The notes beneath the pieces are model-generated. The model saw only the letters and a list, made by a program, of their open reading frames with translations, had not been told where the DNA came from and made no database searches. Both the position numbers and the translations under genes were made by a program. From NCBI GenBank assembly GCA_031553495.1, contig JAVBLN010000042.1:1-64000 (forward strand): a DNA stretch of 64,000 nt, written 5' to 3'. Every line of letters starts with the position of its first letter. Within the stretch, counting starts at the first letter, position 1. Below, one piece after another: positions 41,901-50,252 of this stretch. The stretch is from Pinibacter sp031553495. GTDB lineage: Bacteria; Bacteroidota; Bacteroidia; Chitinophagales; Chitinophagaceae.

Positions 41901-42208
41901 TCATCCAATGAAGACTTTGGAGATTCTTTAAGTACTACAACCACATCTTTATTATTGTATTTAACCTTTTGGGTAACGTAACCAACATAGCTTATTTCAA
42001 AAACAGTATTTTCCGATTTCACCCTAAGTTGAAATCGTCCGTTTACATCTGTCAATGTGCCATTTTTTGAAGACTCACGTACAGAAGCACCCACAAGAGG
42101 TTTATTAGATGCATCTGTTACAATTCCTTTAAAAATAAAAGGCTCCTGCGCCTTCACAAAAAAACACATGCAGGATACCAGGAAAAATGAGAGTAAATGT
42201 TTAGTCAT
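38975..42208 (-). CDS. SusC-like TonB-dependent transporter (locus 1)
   Basis: Outer-membrane TonB-dependent pore for oligosaccharides, 1077 residues. Signal peptide (1-20), carboxypeptidase-like regulatory domain (about 24-100, FKGIVTDASNKPLVGASVRE), plug domain (LQGRVAGLNVQVTSAEPGVAPTVVVRGNSR, NDIESVDVQKDAAATAAWGSRGANGVIYIKTKRG), then a 22-strand barrel ending in RKFTFGLDIQF with terminal Phe. First gene of a five-gene minus-strand run. The 668-bp upstream region holds repeats but no promoter I could place firmly. Confidence 0.96.
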   Translation of the reverse strand: MTKHLLSFFLVSCMCFFVKAQEPFIFKGIVTDASNKPLVGASVRESSKNGTLTDVNGRFQLRVKSENTVFEISYVGYVTQKVKYNNKDVVVVLKESPKSSLDEVVVVGVQRQSRKATTTAISSVSGKVLENMPAASADILLQGRVAGLNVQVTSAEPGVAPTVVVRGNSRVNTGIGDNTYVSEAQAMSGPLYIIDGIPVNPEDINGDSYTTGTNYLAGININDIESVDVQKDAAATAAWGSRGANGVIYIKTKRGKSAVPEFRVNAYYGMVSKPKLIKTYTGSEERRLKMSILDQYASMAKQDQLNNLPQLLTDSLNPHFNNATDWQGLFYQTGRIGNIDGTVSGANDLVNYRVNMNYYDDKGIIRQYGLKRYSLRGNFDLKITPKLNTQLIVGFSKNDKSSGKKFYNTDNNTPFSGSSQPTSFFLLNEFDSSTFTGVNSKVRNKHITDYYTISATVNYAIRHDLRYTFQGSMNQTVSNVDYFSPSNIDAIIVGNSDAFNKPAVQPSYAESDRRNYTTYFMSNNVNYAKKLFSGKNGTHNLVITAAQQFTSDVSSGNSAAGYNVPSNDISVVTGIPQTDLSASSYYSKDGLLSIMGQVQYDYNKKYLLYLSYRGDASSRFGKDSKWGYFPAIGTGWLVSDEKFMQNLKERNIINYLKIRATWGISGSQSGDFYAPYNSYIVPGTYDGNAAIQPSYNNGLTKDDLTWARTEQKNLGIDVYFLNSRINVTADIYDKISKDDYYNFMLPFYTGFSKISFNAHDLWVSNRGVDLSINTRNLSNASKLQWNTQLVLSYNKNAIARLPNNNRTFVVNDGYGYARLFAVGQPIYELYQMKYEGVYNNSNEIPFNPLTGKAITYFKGSHKVQPGDPIWEDVNGDYDVWTDEDNGDQYGDRIPMGNPNPKFTGGLTNDFTYKNFSLTIFCTFTWKRTVVNTFQQQQFNNFGGSLEKFANRRLPILDGIDYWTPEKAKDPGYAANFPAINPFAGYYSQFWPFSSMWNVDGSYFKVKTVILGYQLPLAISKRLFLKNVRAYAMFDNLLILKNKNNTMPDPESVNQLGVYSGGLYPQPRKFTFGLDIQF

Positions 42209-42360
42209 ATAATTTGTTTACATGTTAAATAGCAACATCAAAAACGAGGAAGCATATAAAATAATAAACCTTACATCACACTTCTGTCATCGCCTTAAGC
42301 GAAAAGTGCTTTACTTTTGTAAACCTGAGCAGTATAATATTTACATTGATTTCTTTTGAG

Positions 42361-42428
42361 ACCAACTGCATTGCTACTATTAAGCTTCCGTTGTGTCACT
42401 CACTTGTACTGTAGTAATTCTATTCAGC
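42361..42428 (-). repeat. core intergenic repeat, class I (orientation B)
   Basis: TTGCTACTATTAAGCTTCCG, then the standard centre TTGTGTCACTCACTTGTACT and GTAGTAATTCTATT. Confidence 0.9.
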
Positions 42429-42594
42429 AATCCAAAACATTCATGGACAAGATTTAAGCAGCGTATAGTTTAATACGTTATGATAAAGTTATCGATCAAT
42501 ACCGGCGAGGCTTCACGCAACCGTTTGCACCAATTACAAGTTGAAATTTGTTTTACATTTCTTATTTTTTTTAGAAAATCCATATGAAATACCG

Positions 42595-42712
42595 GAGAGT
42601 TGAAAGTGCTTTTTGAATGGAGAATTGAGAGTGGAGAATTGAGAATGCTGTATACACTGATTGCAGGCAAAAACAAAAACACTCATTACTCAAAACTCAT
42701 AACTCATAACTT
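42595..42712 (+). repeat. degenerate heptamer-type spacer
   Basis: GAGAATTGAGAGTGGAGAAT-type units, CACTGATTGCAGGC, then CTCATAA units. It leads straight into the core repeat. Confidence 0.6.
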
Positions 42713-42783
42713 GTTGAATAGCATTACTACCGCACAAGTGAGTGACACAACCGGAGCTCAATAGTAGCACTACCGCCGGTTCC
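42713..42783 (+). repeat. core intergenic repeat, class I (orientation A)
   Basis: Complete copy with CGGAGCTCAATAG in place of CGATGCTTAATAG. Confidence 0.92.
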
Positions 42784-42822
42784 ATAAATAAAAACTATTT
42801 CAAAATTCAAGTGCGGGTAAAT

Positions 42823-42846
42823 AAAAAAGCAACCTTTCGGTTGCCT
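42823..42846 (-). terminator. terminator of the hemD gene
   Basis: Minus strand GCAACC-GAAA-GGTTGC plus T run, about 30 bp after the hemD stop; the loop is a GNRA tetraloop. Confidence 0.92.
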
Positions 42847-42876
42847 TTAATTATATCAGTTAAAAAAGTTGACGGT

Positions 42877-43674
42877 TTATTTTTCCGCATTAATGGATGT
42901 AAGGTATTGATCCAATGCGGCTACCATTGAAGGTGTTTGAGGTTGGGGCGCTTTTATATGCATTGTTAATCCTGCTTCTTCCAATGCCTTATACGTATTA
43001 TTTCCAAAGGCGCCTATTTTGGTACCGTTTTGCTTGTATTTTGGCATGTTATCAAGCAGGCTTTTTACACTTCCCGGTGTGAAAAAACAAATGATATCAT
43101 ACTCGGTTTTTGCAAGTATTTCCTTTACATCGCTGTTGATAGTTCTGTACATAAATGGAGTGGCGAACTCACACTTATTCATTTTTAGCCAATTCACAAT
43201 GTCATTATCCTGTTGGTTTTCCGAACATGGATACAGGAATTTTTCATTTTCCTTGTGCTTATTGATTACATCAAACAAGCTCTTATTGGAACCATCCGCG
43301 CCGTAGAAAACCTTTCTTTTCCGATAGAGTATGAATTTCTGCAAATACAAAGCAACGGCTTCTGTAATGCAGAAGTATTTAGTATCCTGCGATACATTCA
43401 ATTTCATTTCTTCGCAGATCCTGAAAAAATGATCAATTGCATTGCGGCTTGTAAAAATTACTGCCGTATAACTTGCAATGTCAATTTTCTGCTTTCGGAA
43501 ATCTTTTGCCGGAATACCTTCCAGTACAATAAATGGATGGAAGTCCAACTCTACATTAAATTTTCTTTCTAATTCAAAATAGGGCGACTTCTCAGTTTCC
43601 GGCCTGGGTTGGGTGATTAGAATCTTTTGAACAGTTTTTGCAGATGTAGCTGCTTTACCCCCGTTTTTTACCAT
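42877..43674 (-). CDS. hemD: uroporphyrinogen-III synthase
   Basis: Closes and inverts ring D of hydroxymethylbilane in haem synthesis. The family is weakly conserved, but key features are present: ILITQPRPE at the N-terminus, AVIFTSRNAIDHFFRIC, and DIICFFTPGSVKSLLDN ahead of IGAFGNNTYKALEEAGL. The length is 265. It is downstream of the DUF4271 gene with a 28-bp gap, an arrangement common in Bacteroidota. A terminator follows. Confidence 0.88.
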   Translation of the reverse strand: MVKNGGKAATSAKTVQKILITQPRPETEKSPYFELERKFNVELDFHPFIVLEGIPAKDFRKQKIDIASYTAVIFTSRNAIDHFFRICEEMKLNVSQDTKYFCITEAVALYLQKFILYRKRKVFYGADGSNKSLFDVINKHKENEKFLYPCSENQQDNDIVNWLKMNKCEFATPFMYRTINSDVKEILAKTEYDIICFFTPGSVKSLLDNMPKYKQNGTKIGAFGNNTYKALEEAGLTMHIKAPQPQTPSMVAALDQYLTSINAEK

Positions 43675-43702
43675 ATGACTTCTAGCTATGGTTTTAGCAA
43701 AA

Positions 43703-44704
43703 TTATACTGTTTTTTCGAAAAAATTTAACAACACCTTGTAAATCAGCAAAAGAGGTGCTATCTCGAATGCGCAAAGGTAAAGAAAAAAGTGAACTTGTT
43801 TCACTTTTATTTCATTACGTATAGGGCCATACGAAGCGAGATATCTATAAATCAATGCTATACTAATCAAAATATAAGACACCGTAATCCATACGGCAGC
43901 CTTTTCAGCCTGAAAAGCTATTAATATCATTAAAGGCACTAAGAATACTGCTAATAATTTATTGATTAAAAACACAATAAAAATGTAGGAATTGATGGTA
44001 CTTTTTAAATTAAAAACCCATCCTATAAATTTTAATCCCAAAAATTTTAATAAATAAATAACACTTATAACAACAGCGCTATATAAAACAATGAGCCAGA
44101 AATTCACATTTTCGAACAATCCATAATACCTGAATAAAAATGATGCAAATGTGGCAGCCACCATCACGAAAAAAATATTCAGCAAAAAGGACGGCAGCGG
44201 AGTTTGTGCAAGCTGCTCACGAAGCTGCTTTTGCTTTAGTGTGGCTCTGAACATTATTGTGAACAGGTTTTGTACATATTTAAAGAACATGGCTCTTATT
44301 AATGCGAAGAACAACACTATAAATGCTAATAAATAAAAGGCTTCTTCCTTATGTTCATGATTTTTTACCTGTATAAGCGGCGCTGTAGCTTTATCCGCAA
44401 AATTGAAATATTTATTTTGCTTTAAAATTTCCTTATAAGGTATACAACCGGTTTGTTCTATTTTATTCAATTGCAATTGTGAAGCGCTGACAGAATCTTT
44501 TTTTGCCGTATCAATTGCCTGTTGCATTGAAGCGTTAACTTTCTGAATCGAATCAACAGTTTGTGGTCTTACAGTCTGTGATCTTTGCCTTACTGAATCG
44601 GTTTTTACAGGCTTTTGCAGTGAAGGCGAATCGGTTCGTACCTGAGCCGAACTATTATGATAAAAAAAAATTGCAATAACTAACGGAAGTAAAAAATATT
44701 TCAC
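43703..44704 (-). CDS. DUF4271 membrane protein
   Basis: Uncharacterised inner-membrane protein of 333 residues. Signal-like N-terminus (MKYFLLPLVIAIFFYHNSSAQ), a low-complexity Ser/Thr/Gln periplasmic stretch (about 22-80), then seven or so hydrophobic segments from residue 118 on. These match DUF4271, a family restricted to Bacteroidota and often found next to hemD. The start is GTG at 44704. Biochemical role unknown. Confidence 0.85.
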   Translation of the reverse strand: MKYFLLPLVIAIFFYHNSSAQVRTDSPSLQKPVKTDSVRQRSQTVRPQTVDSIQKVNASMQQAIDTAKKDSVSASQLQLNKIEQTGCIPYKEILKQNKYFNFADKATAPLIQVKNHEHKEEAFYLLAFIVLFFALIRAMFFKYVQNLFTIMFRATLKQKQLREQLAQTPLPSFLLNIFFVMVAATFASFLFRYYGLFENVNFWLIVLYSAVVISVIYLLKFLGLKFIGWVFNLKSTINSYIFIVFLINKLLAVFLVPLMILIAFQAEKAAVWITVSYILISIALIYRYLASYGPIRNEIKVKQVHFFLYLCAFEIAPLLLIYKVLLNFFEKTV

Positions 44705-44863
44705 CCGGCAAAGTTAGGGAAGAAGTGGGCAGCGAACTATGCGCAACGGGTAGTTTATTTTTTGGAAAGATCAGAAATTACCTGCCATAACTTTATTTCT
44801 TTTTTTGAATGCTTTTGTTTTCCTCTACATCTTACACATACGGCATTCTCCACTCTCCACTTA

Positions 44864-46648
44864 TTAAAACATCATCACATATCCTAAATGTATTTTCGAT
44901 TGTCTTAAATCAAATTTCAAGTCGTTTCTTTTCCCGGCGGCAAAAGAAATATTGAACAAACCGGCAGCGGTCTCAAAAGCCATTCCAAGCCCTGCGCCAA
45001 TATAAGTGTGGCTGTAATCTGCATAAGTGCTCTTATTAGCGGCCCAGCCGCCATCGGCAAATGCAAACACATATGAATTCATGCCAATCAGAAACCGATA
45101 CTCTACCGTGCCCACTGTATACCGTGATGCATAAATACTTTCCTCGTCAAACCCACGCAGCAACTTATATCCGCCAATTTGGAAAAGCTCGTTTCTGTAA
45201 ATTGCCGGACTTTGCAACCAGCCCACATTTGCAGCCACCTTTACGGTAGAGCTTTTTTGGATGGGAAAATAATGCGCCGCATCAATCTTTATTTTAAACT
45301 GGTAACTGTTAAGCTTAACCGTATCGTACAGCGAAGCGTAGGAAAAATCAGGATCACTCATTTTTACAATAGCATTATTTTTCCTGATCGTTCTGGTTCC
45401 TGCGGTCAATAATACCTGCAGCTCATTTCCCCGCCTGGGATTAAGACGATAATTTGTTCTTGATAATTGATAATCTATACCAAGGTTGTTGATGGTTTCA
45501 TCAATTTCATCCGGAAGCGCTTTGCTTGCCTTAATAGCCGAGGTGTCCAGATCGAGCAGGTTCGTGCGGAAACTTTGAAAAAAAACGCGGCCCGTTTGCG
45601 ACGTGGATAACGTGTACTGCACTCCTGCCACAAAATTGATATTGACGTAAGAAGAATCTTTCTTCAACAGATCAAAACCAAAATTGAATCCGAAAGGGCT
45701 CTTGAATACAAACGGTTGCAGATACGCTAAATTCAACCGTGGCGATTTCACCTGCAACTGCTGCCAGTTTGCGCTAATGGTTTCGCCACTGCCTAGCGCA
45801 TTTCGCAAGTTAATAATCGCCTCGCCGGTTATCAGCATTTTGTTGCTTGTTAGTTGATCATTCGATGGCAACAACCCGATCAATGCATTTACCTGGCTGG
45901 CTCTCTTCGGTTGCAGATATAGATTTAATACCGATCCTGTTGCAAGCATAGTCATATCCCAGGGCTGCGATTCTTGTAAATAAGGAAGCTCCGCAATTCG
46001 CGTGCTTATTTTCTGAAGCTTTGTTTTATCATAAGCGCTTCCGTTTTCTATATCTAAATAATGTTGTAAAAAAGAATTTGAAATTTTAGCACTGCCAACC
46101 ACACGGATACTGTCAATCTTGTACAACGGGCCTTTCTCGATTTTTAGAGTTGCAAAAAATTTATTGCCATCGTATCTCACACTATCCAATTGCACTTTAG
46201 CAAACGGATGCCCGTTATTCTCCAGGTAATCAAGAATTTTTTTTTGCAGTTGCTGCAATTGAGTAATGTTGAGTGGCTTGTTGAAAAACAGTTTTTCATT
46301 CCAACCAATCTGGCTCATCAATTTTTCATCAGCAGTGGCAAGGTTTACATAAGCCAGTTGATATTGCTCGCCCAAAAACAAATACGCCACAGCAAAAGTA
46401 GAATCATAATAAGCGCTGTCAATCGAAGCCGCGGCATATCCTTTTTCCTGCAATTTTTGAGGAAGGCCGCTTACATAATCAATACAAACCTGGCGGCTGG
46501 CAAAGCTTTCCTGCAAGTGCAAAGCCTTTATGGATTGCTCATTTTTATCAACAGGCATAATACGTAAACTGTATTGCGCCTGCAATGAACCGCAATACCC
46601 CATCAGCAAACAAGCCAGCATTATAATATATCCACGTATTTTTGCCAT
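44864..46648 (-). CDS. BamA/TamA-like outer-membrane protein with POTRA
   Basis: Omp85-superfamily protein of 594 residues with a signal peptide (1-24). One or two POTRA-like domains (about 90-250: KILDYLENNGHPFAKVQLDSVRY, GPLYKIDSIRVVGSAKISNSFLQHYLDI) precede a 16-strand barrel. The barrel contains QIGGYKLLRGFDEESIYASRYTVGTVEYRFLIG, equivalent to the conserved RGF motif. It probably inserts or translocates other outer-membrane proteins or lipids. It is shorter than BamA, so a TamA or specialised role is favoured. Confidence 0.88.
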   Translation of the reverse strand: MAKIRGYIIMLACLLMGYCGSLQAQYSLRIMPVDKNEQSIKALHLQESFASRQVCIDYVSGLPQKLQEKGYAAASIDSAYYDSTFAVAYLFLGEQYQLAYVNLATADEKLMSQIGWNEKLFFNKPLNITQLQQLQKKILDYLENNGHPFAKVQLDSVRYDGNKFFATLKIEKGPLYKIDSIRVVGSAKISNSFLQHYLDIENGSAYDKTKLQKISTRIAELPYLQESQPWDMTMLATGSVLNLYLQPKRASQVNALIGLLPSNDQLTSNKMLITGEAIINLRNALGSGETISANWQQLQVKSPRLNLAYLQPFVFKSPFGFNFGFDLLKKDSSYVNINFVAGVQYTLSTSQTGRVFFQSFRTNLLDLDTSAIKASKALPDEIDETINNLGIDYQLSRTNYRLNPRRGNELQVLLTAGTRTIRKNNAIVKMSDPDFSYASLYDTVKLNSYQFKIKIDAAHYFPIQKSSTVKVAANVGWLQSPAIYRNELFQIGGYKLLRGFDEESIYASRYTVGTVEYRFLIGMNSYVFAFADGGWAANKSTYADYSHTYIGAGLGMAFETAAGLFNISFAAGKRNDLKFDLRQSKIHLGYVMMF

Positions 46649-46715
46649 CTTAAAGTTGTTGTTGATAATTTGGTTACTGGTTGTTAAACTTTATGTTGCG
46701 CAATGTTTTTCTTTG

Positions 46716-46783
46716 GGTACCGGCAGTATTGCTACTATTAAGCATCGTTGTGTCACTCACTTGTACGGTAGTAATGCTATTCG
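46716..46783 (-). repeat. core intergenic repeat, class I (orientation B)
   Basis: Complete copy between the BamA-like gene and hemW, in the divergent region. Confidence 0.93.
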
Positions 46784-46908
46784 GCTATTTGAAACATTCA
46801 TAACCGCATTTATACTGCGCATAGCATAGAGGCTATTTACCATCAGCCATCCACTAACAACCAACAACCATCAACTATAAATCAAAAATATTCATAAAAG
46901 TAATTGAT

Positions 46909-48042
46909 ATGGCAGGCATTTATATTCATATTCCCTTTTGCAGAAAAGCCTGCTATTATTGCAATTTTCATTTTTCCACCACCTTACACCTAAAAACCGA
47001 ATATATAAACGCATTATTGAAGGAAATTGATATACGTTCCTCATATGTTGAAAGTGAAGAAATTCAAACAATATATTTTGGCGGCGGCACGCCCAGCCTG
47101 TTAAGCCAAAGCGAGTTGAACAGTATTTTTAACACATTGTATAAAAACTTTTCCATTGGCAACAATATTGAAATAACACTGGAAACAAATCCTGATGATA
47201 TTAGTTCAGAAAACCTTTCAATATGGAAGCAGACCGGAATAAACCGGCTTAGCATTGGCATTCAATCATTTTATGAAGAAGACCTGCAATGGATGAACAG
47301 AGCGCACAACGCCACTCAGGCAAAGCAGGCTATATTATTATCTCAAGATGCGGGTTTTGATAATATAACCATCGATCTTATTTATGGCACACCTACACTT
47401 ACCAATGATAAGTGGAAACATAATGTGGAAACAGCTCTTGGGCTAAACATTCCACATTTATCATGCTATGCGCTTACCGTAGAACCACACACCGCTTTGC
47501 ACAAGCTGATCGAAAAAAGAAAACTGCCCGATGTAAACGCCGATATACAATCACAACAATTTCTCGATTTAATGAAATGGCTTGCTGCTGCCGGTTATGA
47601 ACATTATGAAATTTCCAATTTCGCGAAACCGGGTTTTAGAAGTAAGCACAACGCTTCATACTGGCATGGCGAAAAGTATATTGGACTTGGCCCTTCGGCG
47701 CATTCATTTAACAGAGCCTCCCGTCAATGGAATATCGCGAACAACGCTTTATACATAAAACACATCAACACGGGCAACGATTTTTATGAAAAAGAAATAT
47801 TAACCCCCACGCAGCAGTTGAATGAATACATTATGACGGCACTTCGCACCATTGAAGGCATTGATGCCGGGAAAGTAAAAAATCAATTTGGCGAAACCGC
47901 TTATAATAATGTTATTACCGGCGTTCAGAAATACATTTCCTCCGGAAAAGTAATAAAGAACAACAACCATATTTGCTTAACCAACGAAGGAAAATTATTT
48001 GCCGATGGTATAGCAGCGGATTTGTTTGAAGTGGCCGGGTAA
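46909..48042 (+). CDS. hemW: radical SAM haem chaperone HemW
   Basis: HemW-type protein that binds haem and a 4Fe-4S cluster; formerly called oxygen-independent coproporphyrinogen oxidase-like. The cluster motif is CxxxCxxC (Cys11, Cys15, Cys18) in PFCRKACYYCNF; HemN proper has an additional cysteine next to it. Other blocks: TIYFGGGTPSLLS, LTLETNPD-like ITLETNPDD, GIQSF and the C-terminal SKHNASYWHGEKYIGLGPSAHSF. The length of 377 is usual. Confidence 0.94.
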   Translation: MAGIYIHIPFCRKACYYCNFHFSTTLHLKTEYINALLKEIDIRSSYVESEEIQTIYFGGGTPSLLSQSELNSIFNTLYKNFSIGNNIEITLETNPDDISSENLSIWKQTGINRLSIGIQSFYEEDLQWMNRAHNATQAKQAILLSQDAGFDNITIDLIYGTPTLTNDKWKHNVETALGLNIPHLSCYALTVEPHTALHKLIEKRKLPDVNADIQSQQFLDLMKWLAAAGYEHYEISNFAKPGFRSKHNASYWHGEKYIGLGPSAHSFNRASRQWNIANNALYIKHINTGNDFYEKEILTPTQQLNEYIMTALRTIEGIDAGKVKNQFGETAYNNVITGVQKYISSGKVIKNNNHICLTNEGKLFADGIAADLFEVAG

Positions 48043-48405
48043 TTAATAATGAAGAATTAATGATATTGGTGAGAGAGATTCATCTTTATAAACAATCAAT
48101 CGGGTGGTGAATTTGAAAATCTATTTTTATCTCTTAATCGACATGCGTTACGCAAACATACCGATTAGCTTGTGGCTCCGCCATCAATTCAGGCACGGGC
48201 TAGATGAATGGAGAATTGAGAGTTGAGAATGCTTTATACACTGATTGCAAGCCAAAACAAATCTCTCTCTACTGCCTGCTGCACACTGCCAACTGCCCGC
48301 TCAATAGCATTCCTGTCGTACAAGTGAGTGACACAACGATGCTTAATAGTACCACTACCGCTGGTCCCAAAAAAATCAGCAGTAAAAGAAATTCTGATTT
48401 CTTTA
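48043..48405. other. repeat-rich convergent spacer
   Basis: This 363-bp gap holds heptamer-type sequence (48205-48298) and a core repeat (48299-48367). A weak hairpin (AGTAAA...TTTACT) lies before the glucoamylase-family stop. No gene is seen. Confidence 0.6.
48299..48367 (+). repeat. core intergenic repeat, class I (orientation A)
   Basis: Complete copy with minor changes (ACCACTACCGCTGGTCC at the right end). Confidence 0.92.
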
Positions 48406-50145
48406 CTACAACAGCGGCCCTTGGAAACCCAATGCACTCATACCCGCTTTTACTTCGGGGCAACTCATAAATAAACTCCACAACAAACCGCTTCTGTAGT
48501 TTTCAATCATTACTATTTGCGGGCCCTGATCAATAGCCAGAAATGAATCTGCAAACCACTGATCATTTAAATTAAAAGCATCTACAAATCCATAATCTTT
48601 CCAAATTTTATCGCCGAGTGTGTAATAGAAAAAGCGCAAAGCATTTAACGATTCGGTCGGTGTATAGGGTATAGAAGAAATAGCCGCCGTTGGCGAAATT
48701 ACACCATCATCATTTGTGGGACTATGCGCCAGGTAACCCTGCCTGTTGTCATCGCTGGCGGTAAGCCCCCAGCAGGCAGTGCTATAGCCGTAATAACCGG
48801 CAGGATTACTGGCACAGTAGTTATAATTAATAAGAGAATGATTCCTGTTTTGATCCCAATAATTGGCATATACATCCGACAAACCGGAAGGGCTTATACC
48901 CAAAAATGAATAGTGAGCAAAAAACAAAGGCCCGCCCAAATCAGGCCCTAACGGCAATTGATATCCGTAAAAAGTTTTACCATTTCTCATGCCGCCATTT
49001 TGTGCCCAGCCGTTATCGTACACAATTTTGGGAACACTGTGCGTAGGCGATGATGCCGCTAGCACATATGTGACCAGCGCTTCATTCCAGCCACGTATTT
49101 GCATATTCATATCCCATTGATAATTGGGGCTCCAATGCCAGTACAATACATTTTCAGGCCCGCCTCCGGTGTTTTTTCTAAACCAGTCCCACTCTACGGC
49201 TTGCCACAAATTGTTAACGTCATTTCGCAAAGTAGTTTCTGCAGGAGTGTTTTCACTGAAATATTGCCGCGCCGTTAACAGCCCCTGCATAAGAAAAGAT
49301 GTTTCTACCAGGTCTGCGCCGTCATCTTTAGTGCTGAAGGGCTGCACCCTTCCTGTAGCGCCATTTAGCCAATGCGGAAAAGCGCCATGGAAGCGATCAG
49401 CGGTTTTTAAAAATGAAATTATTTTTTGTACTTGAGCAGCGGCATCTGTCCTGGTTATAAAATTTCTTTTAACCGCAACAATCATACTCATAATACCAAA
49501 ACCCGTGCCGCCTGTGGTTACAACATCTCCCGACGTATTTCTTTCCCTGGCCATACCACTTACCGGGTGCGCAAACTCCCAGAAATATTTAAACGTTTGC
49601 CGTTGCACAAGGTCAAGCAGTGCGCTATCGGAAATGCGTGGAAATTTGTCTGTAGAATCTATTGTAGTATGAAGATAGAACTGCAATGCCGCGTTCAGCT
49701 TTGTTCCCCGCTGCGATGTTAATGAAGAAGAAACACTCAGTACATAAGAAGCAATGTATTGCAATGTATTTTTCGGTTGTACTATAACGGTAGTACTGTC
49801 TATACTGTTTTGATAAGCGATGTTAACAGGTACCCCCGCGCTTCTGCCATCATTTAGTGAAATATTTGTAGCTGCGGAAGAAAGGCTTACCGGCGCCGTG
49901 AATATAAGTTTTATAACAGGTGCGGTTTTTACATTGGTGAATTTCGAATTATTCGAACCGGTTTTCCCATCTACATTAATGCTTGTGAATGTAAAATTCT
50001 CAGGTGGCGGCGGTGTGTCGTCGTCGTCATCTTTTGAACAAGATAATAATGCCTGCAATGCGGCAAATATAATTAAAAGCCACGTCCCCGGCCCTTCCCT
50101 AAAGGAGAAGGGAGTCCAACGCACAAAACAGGTATTCGTAGTCAC
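48406..50145 (-). CDS. PF10091-family (GH144-like) exported glycoside hydrolase
   Basis: Exported enzyme of 579 residues. A Big_5-like Ig domain (about residues 50-155) precedes the catalytic (alpha/alpha)6-type domain from about 165: SALLDLVQRQTFKYFWEFAHPVSGMARERN, GTGFGIMSMIVAVKR, DLVETSFLMQGLLTARQYF, YGYQLPLGPDLGGPLFFAHYSFLGISP, GLTASDDNRQGYLAHSP. PF10091 includes GH144 endo-beta-1,2-glucanases such as one from Chitinophaga, so a beta-glucan substrate is plausible. A lipobox-like ALQALLSC is present. The only starts are GTG codons (50145 or V8); no ATG exists. Residues 2-24 are encoded by a family-2 dispersed repeat. Confidence 0.85.
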   Translation of the reverse strand: MTTNTCFVRWTPFSFREGPGTWLLIIFAALQALLSCSKDDDDDTPPPPENFTFTSINVDGKTGSNNSKFTNVKTAPVIKLIFTAPVSLSSAATNISLNDGRSAGVPVNIAYQNSIDSTTVIVQPKNTLQYIASYVLSVSSSLTSQRGTKLNAALQFYLHTTIDSTDKFPRISDSALLDLVQRQTFKYFWEFAHPVSGMARERNTSGDVVTTGGTGFGIMSMIVAVKRNFITRTDAAAQVQKIISFLKTADRFHGAFPHWLNGATGRVQPFSTKDDGADLVETSFLMQGLLTARQYFSENTPAETTLRNDVNNLWQAVEWDWFRKNTGGGPENVLYWHWSPNYQWDMNMQIRGWNEALVTYVLAASSPTHSVPKIVYDNGWAQNGGMRNGKTFYGYQLPLGPDLGGPLFFAHYSFLGISPSGLSDVYANYWDQNRNHSLINYNYCASNPAGYYGYSTACWGLTASDDNRQGYLAHSPTNDDGVISPTAAISSIPYTPTESLNALRFFYYTLGDKIWKDYGFVDAFNLNDQWFADSFLAIDQGPQIVMIENYRSGLLWSLFMSCPEVKAGMSALGFQGPLL

Positions 50146-50150
50146 AATAA
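50081..50150 (+). repeat. family-2 palindromic repeat, copy d, inside a coding region
   Basis: TCCCCGGCCCTTCCCTAAAGG...GGAGAAGGG with CGCACAAAACAGGTATTCGT flank. It covers the first 25 or so codons of the gene at 48406-50145. Confidence 0.82.
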
Positions 50151-50252
50151 TTCTTTTAACAGTTCAAGTGCAAACTTATTTTCTTAATTGAATGCATTTG
50201 TTTTCTCCCACATCACACTCATACTGCATTCTCAACTCTCAACTCTCCATTC

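Larger units (their letters stand above)
42209..42876. other. 668-bp spacer upstream of SusC locus 1
   Basis: Contains two core repeats in inverted orientation (42361-42428, 42713-42783), heptamer-type sequence (42595-42712) and the hemD terminator (42823-42846). No gene is seen. Confidence 0.6.
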
